A DNA stretch of 64,000 nucleotides from assembly GCA_035457725.1 (NCBI GenBank), contig DATIBC010000111.1, positions 24,516 through 88,515 on the forward strand, in the 5' to 3' direction. This DNA is from DATFES01 sp035457725 (GTDB lineage: Bacteria; Pseudomonadota; Alphaproteobacteria; CACIAM-22H2). The position numbers and the translations under genes were made by a program. Each line of letters begins with the position of its first letter. Position 1 is the stretch's first letter. This document shows positions 51,736 through 60,536 of this stretch, piece after piece. The notes under the pieces are model-generated. The model did no database searches. It was given only the letters and a program-made list of their open reading frames with translations, and was not told the origin of the DNA.

Positions 51736-52830
51736 TCACTCTCGGTATTTGCCACTCGAAGCTGGCAAACTCTCGTCCTGACCGATGCCGCCGCGGAGCG
51801 CCCCGGCTTCGACGTCGCGCCACAGGACCGCGTGATCGGCTGGAAGCGCCCGGCTGTTCGGCATGGCGAGCCACAACCGCAACAGCAGGCGGTCGCGCCC
51901 GGCCGCGGCGTCGTCTTCGAACGGCGTGCGGCCATGGTAGATCACATGATTGTTCAGAAACTGCATGTCGCCGGGCTCGAGGCTCATCTCGAACGACAGC
52001 TCCTCGGCCAGCGCCATCAGCAGGTCGATGGCGGCGTGCTGCGTACCGGTCAATCGCGGCACGCCGGGCTGGCGTTGCGCCGCCTCGATATAGGTCAGCG
52101 AGTAGTGGCTGGTGAACGCGCCATCGCGCACGCCGAATACCGGCAGCGGGTACGTCAACGTTTCGCCGTCCGCCTCTTCTCCGAACCGGCTTCGCCATAC
52201 CGGGCCGTAGAGCGCCTCGGCCAAATCGGGACGGCGCTCGAGCATTGCGTTGTGAACCGCCGGCGAGCTGCACAATTTGCTGACGCCGCCCGACTTAGCC
52301 TGACGGACGCACAATAGCCCTACGACGTCGCAGCGGTCGGTGTGGAAGCGAAGCGCGCCGTTCGACAGCGTGCGCGCGTACGACGACAGAAAGGGTTTGT
52401 CATCGCCCTCCGCTTCAGCGAATTGGCCATAGCGGCGCCCGACGTCGGCCCCCTCGTCGCGGATCGCCCGCATCAGCTCTCCGCGACGGTTCTGAAACAC
52501 CGGCGCGCCGAGATTCACCCCGAGACCGAACCAGATGCAGCGCAACTCCTCCTCGGTGTAGCGCGCGACCGGCAGCCCGCGGAGTTTGACCATGCCGCAC
52601 CCGGTTTCGAGCTCGACGGCGACGTCGCTTAAGAGTCGAGCGGTGCGCGGCAACGGGAAATCCTCGCGCGTGGTCGCACTCCAGTCGAGGCGACGACGTC
52701 GAACGGAGGCCAACGCGGCGTCGATCTCCTCGATGGCGGCGTGCGGCAGATCGCGAATCCACCGCGGCGAACGGGCGATGTCCGCGCCGCGCCACACGCA
52801 ATCTCCGGCTATAAGCTGACGAATGACCAT
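51736..52830 (-). CDS. TauD/TfdA-family 2-oxoglutarate-dependent dioxygenase (gamma-butyrobetaine hydroxylase-like)
   Basis: 364 residues. The iron-binding triad is H163, D165 (RFHTDRCD) and H299 (IYHGRTPFED); the 2OG-binding arginine is probably R314 or R318. The N-terminal ~70 residues before the TauD fold and the length fit the larger TauD-like group. The enzyme would hydroxylate an organic acid or amine. It is convergent with the GntR regulator (10 bp apart), so it is not obviously under the same control. Substrate unknown; taurine itself is not indicated. Confidence 0.87.
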   Translation of the reverse strand: MVIRQLIAGDCVWRGADIARSPRWIRDLPHAAIEEIDAALASVRRRRLDWSATTREDFPLPRTARLLSDVAVELETGCGMVKLRGLPVARYTEEELRCIWFGLGVNLGAPVFQNRRGELMRAIRDEGADVGRRYGQFAEAEGDDKPFLSSYARTLSNGALRFHTDRCDVVGLLCVRQAKSGGVSKLCSSPAVHNAMLERRPDLAEALYGPVWRSRFGEEADGETLTYPLPVFGVRDGAFTSHYSLTYIEAAQRQPGVPRLTGTQHAAIDLLMALAEELSFEMSLEPGDMQFLNNHVIYHGRTPFEDDAAAGRDRLLLRLWLAMPNSRALPADHAVLWRDVEAGALRGGIGQDESLPASSGKYRE

Positions 52831-52930
52831 GTCCGCGTATCGTCGGTGCTCGGTTCCGGCGACACGCTACTAAAACTGCGCCCTTGGACGCAATCCCGGC
52901 CAGCGACCGCGATGCTTGCGGCTCGCCCAC

Positions 52931-53407
52931 TCAGCGTAGCGGCGGATCGATCAACGACGGCAGGGAATGCAGAGAAAACCGCTCCCACACCGCGACCGCC
53001 GAGCGGCGGTCGTCGTCCGTCAGGTCGGTTCCCTGCGACTGCGCATCGAGCGCGCGCGATGTGGGGATGCGCAACGTCAATCGCTGCTCGAGCAATCCAC
53101 GATCGGCCATGTGAAGGTAATCGAATGGGGGGTGGACACGATCGGTAAGCTGTTCCACCGCGCCCTCACTCGCCGCCAGCCACTCGCTCATCGCGTGGTA
53201 CGAGGTGATTCGCGACGCGGTGAAGCAGACGATCGAGCACCCCGCTGGTTCATTGCTCGGAACGCAATAGGTCTGGACATCGCCGTACACGGCGTTCATG
53301 TGCCCGGTTATCTGATCCGCCGCCGACTTCGTTCCCACCGGACAAGCGGCGAGAACAATGCCAGGCAAGGCGATGAGGCCTGCGCACAGGTATGCAATGC
53401 CTTGCAT
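52931..53407 (-). CDS. Secreted hypothetical protein with conserved-looking cysteines
   Basis: 158 residues from the chosen ATG. A signal peptide (MQGIAYLCAGLIALPGIVLA) is followed by CPVGTKSAADQ, so lipoprotein-type or disulfide-type cysteines are present; four cysteines in the mature part (near 21, 47, 55 and 59) could pair. The C-terminal half is charged and helical. The frame extends 74 codons upstream but that part is arginine-rich and not protein-like. No family recognised. Confidence 0.6.
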   Translation of the reverse strand: MQGIAYLCAGLIALPGIVLAACPVGTKSAADQITGHMNAVYGDVQTYCVPSNEPAGCSIVCFTASRITSYHAMSEWLAASEGAVEQLTDRVHPPFDYLHMADRGLLEQRLTLRIPTSRALDAQSQGTDLTDDDRRSAVAVWERFSLHSLPSLIDPPLR

Positions 53408-53698
53408 AACGCACCTATAAGCGTGCCCCCTACCATAAGAATGACCGTGAACTGACACCGCGAAATCCGGTCGATACGCCGGAACCGCGGGACAAACGAA
53501 TGATCGCGGCGGCGCCGCAGCGGCCGATCGTCCCTTATGGCGTCGAGGTCTTTGGTCGAAGGATCCCGTCCCAGCGGGGCTGGGGACGTGGCGGACTTCG
53601 TCCCTTGTATCCGAGCCCGGGCGTTTCATATGACCCCATCAACCTAAAAAACCGGGCAACGGAACCGGCGGGAGCAATGCCCACGGGTGGGGCGTGCC
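53408..53698. other. Non-coding stretch with a small hairpin
   Basis: 291 bp without a supportable gene; short frames here have poor codon use. A GTCCCAGC/GCTGGGGAC hairpin (53568-53587, one bulge) and an A-rich CTAAAAAACC are the only structure seen. It may carry the promoter of the secreted protein gene on the minus strand and of the small plus-strand ORFs. Confidence 0.35.
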
Positions 53699-53845
53699 GT
53701 GCAAGTTCTTGATCTGTTGGATTGGGTTCACGCGCCGACGGACGATGTCGAGCCGTGGTCGTGGCGGCGCAGCCTCGTTGTGATGGTGCTCGTTTAGCTG
53801 CCGTTGTGGGGCCCGCTCTTACTGGCGATCACCGCCGTGCTTTGA
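53699..53845 (+). pseudogene. Small membrane-protein ORF interrupted by an amber codon
   Basis: GTG at 53699 opens VQVLDLLDWVHAPTDDVEPW, then SWRRSLVVMVLV, followed by TAG (53795-53797); reading on in the same frame gives LPLWGPLLLAITAVL and TGA at 53843-53845. Together this is a 48-codon protein with one C-terminal membrane helix, cut by one stop in the middle of the helix. A GGTGGGG lies upstream. It resembles, in length and layout, the intact 49-residue ORF 160 bp downstream. Either a recent pseudogene or a chance ORF. Confidence 0.3.
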
Positions 53846-54004
53846 CGGCCCGATAGGCCATCGCCGTTGATCGCACAGCCACCGCCCGGACCGCCCACAC
53901 TCGGTCACGGATTCGCCCGATTTTGGTCACTGGTGGCGAAAATCCGGATGTTTCAAGCTGCGTCGATCGGTCCAAGCGCCGAGAAGCGAACGATGGAGGG
54001 CGAC

Positions 54005-54154
54005 ATGCTCGTACCCTTCGATGCCAATCAAATCCGCGCGCGGTTCGCACCGATCGACCAGTGGTCGGAAACTCGCGGCCTCCTGTTCATATCGGTATTG
54101 GCGGTCGCGATCTGCGGGGCCAGTCTTTTGGCCGTTAGCGCATTCTGGTCGTAA
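54005..54154 (+). CDS. Small single-span membrane protein
   Basis: 49 residues: a short polar N-terminus (MLVPFDANQIRARFAPIDQW) and one hydrophobic helix (LLFISVLAVAICGASLLAVSAFW). GGAGGG stands six bases before the ATG, which is the main evidence for translation; an in-frame upstream ATG is less good. It lies convergent to the glycosyltransferase gene. No known family is recognised. Confidence 0.5.
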   Translation: MLVPFDANQIRARFAPIDQWSETRGLLFISVLAVAICGASLLAVSAFWS

Positions 54155-54206
54155 CGTCCGCCGCACAGGGCCGCGCAAGCCCGCTCCGAATGCTCGCGCG
54201 CCCGCG

Positions 54207-55376
54207 TCACCGGCTCGCCGCGAGCGAGGGTCCGGACATTCGCGCGTGGGCGACGCCGAGCCGTCGCGCCATCATTTGGCCCAGGGTGTAGCTGAACTTC
54301 TCGAAACTGAACGTCGCTTCGGCGACCGCTCGGCCGTTCTCGCCCATCGACTTCACGGCCCCGGGGCTGTCGGCGAGCTGCTGCAGTATGGTGGCGAGCT
54401 GATCGGACTTGCCCGGGTCGATTGCGATCCCATAAGGCCGTGCTCTGCTGATCATCTCCACCGAGCCGTCGCGGCTGGCGCAAACGAACGGGATGCCGCA
54501 CGCCGCCGGCTCGATCAGCCCGAGCGGCGCCGATTCACCGAGTTCCGCCCCGGCGCTGCCCAGCGATACGGCGATGTCGCTGGCGCTATAGAGCTTGGGC
54601 AGGTCATCTTGATCGACCAAGCCGAGCATTCGCACCTGGCCGGTCACGCCGCGCTCGGCGGCGTAGGTGGCGATCGCATCGTCATCTGGCCCATCGCCGC
54701 CGATCAAATAGAGGTAGCGGCGATGGCGCAACATGGCCAAAGCGTCGATCGTCTGGCGATGGCCCTTGCTCGGCGAAAGCGAGAGGCTGGCGACGGTGGT
54801 GATCACGAAGCGCTCGGCCAACGGACCGGTCTCGTATCGCTGCTCGACGTAGGCTCGCGCGCCATCCTTGGCGAACGGCCGAAAGGATGCGACATCGAAT
54901 GGATCGGGAAGTAGCCCGACGGCCGGCAGCCTGCGGTGAAACTCCGGTAGGCGGTCGGCCGTCCACTTGCAGTTGGCGATGACCAGTTTGGCCCTGCTCA
55001 GCGCGAATTCCTTGGCGAACGACAATTTGCCGAGGCCGTCGTCACCATAAGCGTTGATCGCATAGGGCGAGCCCGAGACCGTCTTGTACCCTAGGCCATA
55101 GCCGGCAAGGTCTACGCGATTGAGCATCACGAGGTCGAAACGGCCGCGATGAGCGGCGAGAAACTGCGTCATTTCGAGCGCAGCGCGATTGTTCTCGAGG
55201 CACGCGACGCGCAAGTCGGCCATCCTTGGCACGGCGCGTCGATTCCTGATCTCCGTTTCCAGCGACGCGACGAAGACGGCGTGCCCGAGCCGCTGCAACG
55301 CGCGAATCTGGTGCCGGCAATAATTCGCGTACCTACCCACGCCCTCGACGTCAAAGCCGACATAGAGAATGTTCAT
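54207..55376 (-). CDS. Family-4-like glycosyltransferase
   Basis: 389 residues with the GT-B layout. The N-terminal domain begins MNILYVGFDVEGVGRYANYCRHQIRAL-like; the C-terminal domain has LIGGDGPDDDAI, VRMLGLVDQDDLPKLYSASDIAVSLG and the donor-binding ESAPLGLIEPAACGIPFV with its Glu pair. It would transfer a sugar from a nucleotide-sugar to an acceptor such as a polysaccharide or lipid. It is not in an operon. ATG at 55376 is chosen; a GTG two codons upstream is in frame. Confidence 0.87.
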   Translation of the reverse strand: MNILYVGFDVEGVGRYANYCRHQIRALQRLGHAVFVASLETEIRNRRAVPRMADLRVACLENNRAALEMTQFLAAHRGRFDLVMLNRVDLAGYGLGYKTVSGSPYAINAYGDDGLGKLSFAKEFALSRAKLVIANCKWTADRLPEFHRRLPAVGLLPDPFDVASFRPFAKDGARAYVEQRYETGPLAERFVITTVASLSLSPSKGHRQTIDALAMLRHRRYLYLIGGDGPDDDAIATYAAERGVTGQVRMLGLVDQDDLPKLYSASDIAVSLGSAGAELGESAPLGLIEPAACGIPFVCASRDGSVEMISRARPYGIAIDPGKSDQLATILQQLADSPGAVKSMGENGRAVAEATFSFEKFSYTLGQMMARRLGVAHARMSGPSLAASR

Positions 55377-55552
55377 GTCCACCCCCAGAGAAATAATGTC
55401 GGTCTCTGGCGGACCGTTGGTTCACGCATCGAGCAAGGCGGGATGCCGAAGGAGGCGTTAAACGCTAAATCGTTCCGGTCGCGCCCGCAACAAACCGTAT
55501 TTGAAATGAATTGCGGCCAACCGCCTTCCCAAAAACCCGTTGTTCGAGAACG

Positions 55553-55975
55553 ATGAAACGTCCCAGTATCGTAAATTCGCGACCGGGATCGGATCGCAAG
55601 GTCGCGATCTCGGATGCGCTCGTCGGCTGCGCGATTTCGTGGCAGCGCATCGCGCATCCGGCGCGCAAGGAGGATGCGAAAACTCGAGTTGGATTGGGCC
55701 GTCCGAGGAAGCGCGGATGTTGTCGGCGAAGTGGGCTGAAGTATCGATGGATTGGCCGCATCGTGAAAGCCAGGCGGCAATGGCTCAAAGTGCGCGGGTG
55801 GGCCACCCAGGCCATCGGGGTTGCGATCCTGACAGTCATCGTATTTTCGGCGGGGAAATTCGTTGCGCCGGGCGTGTTCGTAAGCGCCGGGCTTTCCGTC
55901 GGATACGGACTTTCGACATTACGGTGGGGCTACCTGTATACCGAGGCCCGCCCGGGCGCTTGGATGATCGGGTAG
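55553..55975 (+). CDS. Doubtful ORF with two hydrophobic segments
   Basis: 140 codons from ATG 55553. The N-terminal half is basic and not protein-like, but the C-terminal half (ATQAIGVAILTVIVFSAG, then FVAPGVFVSAGLSVGYGL) looks like two membrane helices with normal codon use. A shorter start (GTG 55763) may be the true one. No homologue is recognised and no good ribosome-binding site was found. Treat as uncertain. Confidence 0.3.
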   Translation: MKRPSIVNSRPGSDRKVAISDALVGCAISWQRIAHPARKEDAKTRVGLGRPRKRGCCRRSGLKYRWIGRIVKARRQWLKVRGWATQAIGVAILTVIVFSAGKFVAPGVFVSAGLSVGYGLSTLRWGYLYTEARPGAWMIG

Positions 55976-56323
55976 CCCGAAATCGCGTTCCTCGCTCGCG
56001 CTGGCGTTTGGCGGCGAAGAACTCGTGGTCCACTACGACCTCGACATCGAGCGCGGCTGGACGACGATCGCCGTTTGGCCCGGCTTTATCGGATCGCAGG
56101 CGGTTCATATGGAGCACATTCGTGCGTCCAGCCGCGATTTCGCGCGCATGCCTAATGCCGATCGCCGGATTCTATCGTGTAAGCGCGTCTTATACGTTCG
56201 GCTTTCGCGGCCGCAACGAATTGTCATGGGCCATCGACTGATGCCGCCCTTCGGGCGCCACAACGTGCCGTGAAGCGGAAGCCGCGCTTGTATGCTAAAT
56301 TCGGCTTCTGCGAGGAGGCGAGC
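55976..56323. other. Region with a weak ORF but no assigned gene
   Basis: A plus-strand frame from 56025 to 56273 encodes VHYDLDIERGWTTIAVWPGF and more, with high-GC third positions at first but weaker later. It could be a remnant of a larger gene or a small unknown protein; no start signal supports it. Nothing else was recognised. Confidence 0.3.
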
Positions 56324-56713
56324 ATGCCAATCATCCGCAACGCCGATGCCAAGGAACTTCCGTGGAGGCCGGGTTATCGCAATTTCGTGCTCGCTGGCCA
56401 CGACGAGGGGCTTGCGTGCGTTGCCGGCTACAGCCTGATCGAACCGGGTGCCGGCGCTCCGCTGCACGCACATGACGGCGTCGACGAAGTGTTCATCGTG
56501 CTCGAGGGTAGGCTCGACTTTCGCCTCGGCAGTGAGAGGCGCTTGGTCGAAGCGAATCACACCATCGCCATTCCCTCGGGCGTGCCGCACGCTTTTGTCG
56601 CGCTGGGCCCGACCCCGGTACGGATGTTCACATTCATGCCGCGCAATCGCGCCATTGCCGAAGCCACCACCTATTTTGAGGGCGCGCCACCGCTTGGCGC
56701 CGGGCAACATTGA
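56324..56713 (+). CDS. Cupin-domain protein
   Basis: 129 residues, single cupin. Motif 1 is PLHAHDGVDEVFIVLEGRL with two His and one Glu as likely metal ligands; motif 2 is IPSGVPHAFVAL with the third His. GAGGAGG precedes the ATG, while the open frame upstream (18 codons) lacks such a site. The role may be an isomerase, dioxygenase or small-molecule binding protein; the sequence does not say. Confidence 0.85.
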   Translation: MPIIRNADAKELPWRPGYRNFVLAGHDEGLACVAGYSLIEPGAGAPLHAHDGVDEVFIVLEGRLDFRLGSERRLVEANHTIAIPSGVPHAFVALGPTPVRMFTFMPRNRAIAEATTYFEGAPPLGAGQH

Positions 56714-56718
56714 CCTAA

Positions 56719-56737
56719 CCGGAGCCCGGTTCTCCGG
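56719..56737 (+). terminator. Weak hairpin after the cupin gene
   Basis: CCGGAG (56719-56724) and CTCCGG (56732-56737) are exact inverted repeats with a 7-base loop, 5 bp after the cupin stop. There is no T-run, so it is only a possible terminator. Confidence 0.3.
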
Positions 56738-56999
56738 ATCTTGAGTCGCCCGACGAAGGATCCGGCAAATTACGCCAGCGGAGCCGGCGCATCGTCATAC
56801 ACACGTCGAAGGTTGCGCGTCGGGCGGATGCGCGGACAGCTAAACTACCGAGCGCCGGGGCTTCGCGAGAATATATAAAAATCGGCACACGACCCCTCGG
56901 TATACTCGCCCTTGTAGACATAACGATTCGGCATGCGCCGGACAGGCCGAAGTCGCGCCGACGCGGTCAGCGCGCATGGGCGAGCAGCGGGCGAGACAT

Positions 57000-57491
57000 C
57001 TAATGCCAGATTACCCACAGCGTTAGTGCCAACCCGCCGACCGACGCCAAGGCGAGCGCAAGTAGGATCGACAAATCCTTAAATACGTCCTGGAGCACGG
57101 TCGCGCCGCACGGTTTCAGGTCGCCGAGGTACACCTTGATTTGTTCCGTGAATTGGTCACGCTGGATGCGACGTGCAGTGCAGCGGCGGCTCAGTAGATT
57201 GTATTCGAGCCAAGAAACTAGAACTGTCCACATTACGGCGACGAAACCTGCCGCTATTGTAAAAATGATTTTCGCCGCAACAGTCGCCGACCAATTTTCG
57301 CTGACAAACTGCATCACTGCAACGAGCGCGGCATAAAGCAAAGCGGCGTAGTGCGTTGTGTTCCATTGGCTGCGCTTTGCGTCGCGGATGTTCTCTTGGA
57401 TGTCCTGTAGGACGTGAAGCGCCTCGGCGTGCGACCTGTCGCTTATCGGCTGGCTTGTCGGCTGGCTTGTCGGCTGAGGCTGGGTATTCAT
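57000..57491 (-). CDS. Hypothetical membrane protein, low GC
   Basis: 163 residues. The N-terminus is a polar tail with three QPTS/QPIS-type repeats encoded by a 12-bp tandem repeat. Three hydrophobic segments follow (HYAALLYAALVAVMQF, AAKIIFTIAAGFVAVMWTVLV, LSILLALALASVGGLALTLWVI), separated by a charged loop. GC content is visibly lower than in the neighbours. It lies next to a tRNA-Leu gene. No known family recognised; horizontal acquisition is possible. Confidence 0.7.
   Translation of the reverse strand: MNTQPQPTSQPTSQPISDRSHAEALHVLQDIQENIRDAKRSQWNTTHYAALLYAALVAVMQFVSENWSATVAAKIIFTIAAGFVAVMWTVLVSWLEYNLLSRRCTARRIQRDQFTEQIKVYLGDLKPCGATVLQDVFKDLSILLALALASVGGLALTLWVIWH
57446..57475. repeat. 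12-bp tandem repeat in the coding start of the membrane protein
   Basis: TCGGCTGGCTTG occurs twice in tandem (57446-57457 and 57458-57469) followed by a partial third copy (57470-57475). On the coding strand it gives the repeated QPTS tetrapeptide. Copy number may vary between strains by slippage. Confidence 0.75.
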
Positions 57492-57689
57492 CGGTCCAAT
57501 CTCCGGGAGCCGGTCACGCGCATCGTGACGTTGCTAGAGGCTCGCACAGGCGGCGAGTCGCCGTCCAATGGGCGGCCGGACAGCCGTGTCGATGGTCCGT
57601 CGCCAGTCCTTTCCGGCTGCCTACCCGCTGCTTACCCGGAACGTCAGCCGCGTTGAGCCTATGTCGCGATTTCCACTAACCCTTCGATC

Positions 57690-57779
57690 TGGTGCCCGCT
57701 CCCGGAGTCGAACCGGGACGGAGCTTTTGGCTCCAACGGATTTTAAGTCCGTTGCGTCTACCTGTTCCGCCAAGCGGGC
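57690..57779 (-). tRNA. tRNA-Leu (anticodon UAA)
   Basis: The minus strand reads GCCCGCTTGGCGGAACAGG onward, with acceptor stem GCCCGCT/AGCGGGC, an anticodon loop CTTAAAA giving anticodon TAA, a long class II variable arm, the TTCGACTCC T-loop, and an encoded CCA end. It is 90 nt with the CCA, as expected for tRNA-Leu. It lies between a low-GC membrane protein gene and a cinA-like gene. Confidence 0.97.
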
Positions 57780-57861
57780 ATGGTCGGTCGAGTCAAGTGG
57801 TCGAGTCGGGTCCGATTGCGGGAGGTTGACGCGACTTGCCGCGTCTCGGCAAGCCTCGCGA

Positions 57862-58644
57862 TCAGCCGCCGGCGGCGAGCGCGGGCGATGCGCTCGACTC
57901 CTCGACCGGTTCGCCGCCGAGCGAACGCATTAGCGCCTTCACCTCGTCGGCCGCCGCGGCCAGCGGCGCCGGCTCGAACCCGCGCATGACGATCGAGGTT
58001 CCGAACTGTCCCAGCCGAAAATAGGGATAGCTGCCGATCTCGATGCCGGCGTGACGAGCCTGTATATCGCTCAAACCCCGCGCCAGCTTGCCTTCCGGCA
58101 CGGTACTGGTGACGGTACGCGACAGCATCGGTCGTCCACCGGTCAAGCGATGCTTCAAGCCGTCGAACATCGCCTGCATGATGCGCGGCACCCCGGCCAA
58201 TACGAAAACGTTGCCGATGGCGAATCCCGGCGCCTTGCTCACCGGGTTGTCGATGAGAACGGCGCCTCGCGGGACGTTCGCCATGCGCAACCGCGCCTCG
58301 TTGAGGTCGGCCGGATTGGCGTAGTGGCTCATCAGGCGCGCCACCGCCTCCGGGTTGCGCTCGAGCGGCACGCCGAAGGCCTTGGCTACGCACTCGGCGG
58401 TGATGTCGTCATGCGTTGGCCCGATGCCGCCGGTGGTGAAGACGTAATCGAACTTGGTCCGTACGTCGTTCACCGTCGCGACGATCGTCGCCTCGACGTC
58501 GGGGATTACCCGCGCTTCGAGCACTTGGATGCCGATGGCGTTGAGCTGCTCGGCGAGCCACGGCAAATTGGCGTCCTTGGTCCGGCCCGAAAGGATCTCG
58601 TTGCCGACGATCAAAACGCACGCGGTGACCTGTTTCTCGGGCAT
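57862..58644 (-). CDS. CinA-like molybdopterin-binding domain protein
   Basis: 260 residues, the N-terminal (COG1058) half of competence/damage-inducible protein A without the C-terminal nicotinamide-nucleotide amidohydrolase half. Motifs are VGNEILSGRTKDAN at the start and VFTTGGIGPTHDDIT, the molybdopterin-type binding loop. It may act in NAD-derived nucleotide turnover (ADP-ribose pyrophosphatase-type activity is described for this domain). Single gene between tRNA-Leu and the YkgJ-type gene. Confidence 0.9.
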   Translation of the reverse strand: MPEKQVTACVLIVGNEILSGRTKDANLPWLAEQLNAIGIQVLEARVIPDVEATIVATVNDVRTKFDYVFTTGGIGPTHDDITAECVAKAFGVPLERNPEAVARLMSHYANPADLNEARLRMANVPRGAVLIDNPVSKAPGFAIGNVFVLAGVPRIMQAMFDGLKHRLTGGRPMLSRTVTSTVPEGKLARGLSDIQARHAGIEIGSYPYFRLGQFGTSIVMRGFEPAPLAAAADEVKALMRSLGGEPVEESSASPALAAGG

Positions 58645-58748
58645 GAATCGGCGGCTCCGGCGATGGCAGCCGGATCATAGCTGACCGGCCTCACGATGGA
58701 GAAGCGATCTGGCGCCGGGTGACGGCGCCATGGCAAACTGCCCCGCCC

Positions 58749-59654
58749 ATGACCAAGCGTGTCCCCGATCGCCCCGCCTCATCGCGCGATTCCCGCCCCG
58801 CCCCGGCCGCCGCGATGGGTTTCGGCGCCGATGAGGCATTCGCGTTCCTGGCCCAGGGCGAGCGCGCCGGGACGGCGAATATCCCGCCGCCGCGCGAGAC
58901 GGCGCCCTTGGGTGCGCCGCCGCCCGCGCGCACGCCCCAGCAGGTTTACGCCGCCGTGTACTGGCAGACCAAGGATCTTCTCGCCCTCGGCAGAACGGCC
59001 GCGCTCGTCGCCCAGGCGATGGCAGCGGCGCATCGGATCGCCGAACAGGCTTGGAGCGCGATGCGGCCGTCGGTCGAGGCGCGGGCCAAGCCGTTCGACT
59101 GCGCGAAGGGTTGCGGCTGGTGTTGCCATCAGCACGTCTCCGTGCATCCCGCCGAAGCAACCGCCATCGCGCGCTGGCTCGACACGCGCACGTCCGAGCC
59201 GAGCCGGGGCCAACGTTTCGCTCGCATCCAGCAGACCCAGGCGAAGATCGCCGGCGCGACGATGATGGAGCGCCGCAAGGCGCAGGTGCCGTGCCCATTC
59301 CTCGATGACGGCGCGTGCAGCATTCACCCCGTGCGGCCGATGCGCTGCCGCGGGTTTTTCTCGCGCGATGTCGGGTTGTGCCGGGCAACGTTCGACGATC
59401 CGGCGGCGGGCGTCAACGATCCGCGCTGGCAAGACAACGACGCCCTGCCCCGCGAGCCGACCCGGCTGTTCGATGCGGCGATACGCGCCGTCGCCACGGC
59501 GCTTCATGAAGCCGGACTTTCCGCCGATACGCTGGAGCTCACCGCCTCTCTAGCGCTGATCGGTCACGATCCAGGCGCAGTCGAACGCTGGATCGCCGGC
59601 GAAGAGGCGTTCGCCCCCGCCCGCATGCCGCCCCGTACACCGGCAAAGGCCTAG
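58749..59654 (+). CDS. YkgJ-family cysteine-cluster protein
   Basis: 301 residues from the chosen ATG. The cysteine cluster is clear: C118, C122, C125, C126 (DCAKGCGWCC), then C182, C190, C200 and C211 (VPCPFLDDGAC, RPMRCRGFF). This pattern is that of YkgJ-type zinc/iron-chelating domains. The N-terminal ~65 residues are proline/alanine-rich and probably disordered. An ATG ten codons upstream is also possible. It precedes map by 33 bp. Function in the family is not settled. Confidence 0.88.
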   Translation: MTKRVPDRPASSRDSRPAPAAAMGFGADEAFAFLAQGERAGTANIPPPRETAPLGAPPPARTPQQVYAAVYWQTKDLLALGRTAALVAQAMAAAHRIAEQAWSAMRPSVEARAKPFDCAKGCGWCCHQHVSVHPAEATAIARWLDTRTSEPSRGQRFARIQQTQAKIAGATMMERRKAQVPCPFLDDGACSIHPVRPMRCRGFFSRDVGLCRATFDDPAAGVNDPRWQDNDALPREPTRLFDAAIRAVATALHEAGLSADTLELTASLALIGHDPGAVERWIAGEEAFAPARMPPRTPAKA

Positions 59655-59687
59655 CCGGATGGATCGCGGCATCCTACATATACGCGC

Positions 59688-60536
59688 ATGAATCAGGCCC
59701 GACGCGTTATGTCCCAAGATCGCCTCGCCGAACCGGTCGACCTCGACAGCCGGCGGATCAAGATCCATGGCCCGGGCGACTTCATCGCCATGCGCAATGC
59801 CGGTCGGCTGGCCGCTGAAACGCTCGATTTCGTCACGCCCCATATAGAACCAGGCGTCACCACCGGCGAGCTCGACCGGCTGTGCCACGACTTTATCGTG
59901 GCTCGAAACGCCGTGCCGGCGCCACTTGGCTACCGCGGATTTCCGAAATCGATCTGCACCTCGGTCAATCACGTCGTCTGCCATGGCATTCCGAGCGACA
60001 AGCGGCTGCAAGAAGGCGACATCCTCAACATCGACGTCACCGTCATTCTCGACGGCTGGCACGGCGACACCAGCCGCATGTTCTATGTCGGCGAGGTCGG
60101 GGTGAAGGCGCGCCGCCTGGTCGACGCGACGTACGAAGCAATGATGCGCGGCATCCAGACGATTCAGCCGGGAGCCACGCTCGGCGATCTCGGCCACGCC
60201 ATCCAGGCCTACGCCGAGGCCAGCCGGTTCTCCGTAGTGCGCGATTTCTGCGGCCACGGGCTTGGTCGCGTCTTTCACGACGCGCCATCGGTGCTGCATT
60301 ACGGCGATGCCGGCACCGGGATTGCCCTGCGCCCCGGCATGTTTTTCACCGTCGAGCCGATGATCAACGCCGGCCGCTGGGAGGTTAAGATCCTCGCCGA
60401 CGGTTGGACCGCCGTCACCAAGGACAAGTCGCTATCGGCTCAGTTCGAGCACTCGATCGGCGTCACCGCCGAAGGGTGCGAAATTTTCACCCTGTCGCCC
60501 GCCGGCCTGCACAAACCGCCGTATGACGTCGCCTAA
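59688..60536 (+). CDS. map: Type I methionine aminopeptidase
   Basis: 282 residues. All metal ligands are present: D116 and D127 (ILNIDVTVIL, WHGDTSRMF), H190 (FCGHGLGR), E223 (FTVEPMI), E254 (AQFEHSI), with the catalytic H99 (VCHGIP). It removes the initiator methionine from new proteins. The first ATG gives an N-terminal extension (about 20 residues) compared with E. coli; MSQDRL at 59709 is an alternative start. The gene overlaps radC by 14 bp, a common arrangement in alphaproteobacteria. Confidence 0.96.
   Translation: MNQARRVMSQDRLAEPVDLDSRRIKIHGPGDFIAMRNAGRLAAETLDFVTPHIEPGVTTGELDRLCHDFIVARNAVPAPLGYRGFPKSICTSVNHVVCHGIPSDKRLQEGDILNIDVTVILDGWHGDTSRMFYVGEVGVKARRLVDATYEAMMRGIQTIQPGATLGDLGHAIQAYAEASRFSVVRDFCGHGLGRVFHDAPSVLHYGDAGTGIALRPGMFFTVEPMINAGRWEVKILADGWTAVTKDKSLSAQFEHSIGVTAEGCEIFTLSPAGLHKPPYDVA

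Noticed and set aside
57690..57779. Integrative element attachment site at tRNA-Leu
   Set aside because: No integrase and no direct repeat of the tRNA 3' end were found in the window.
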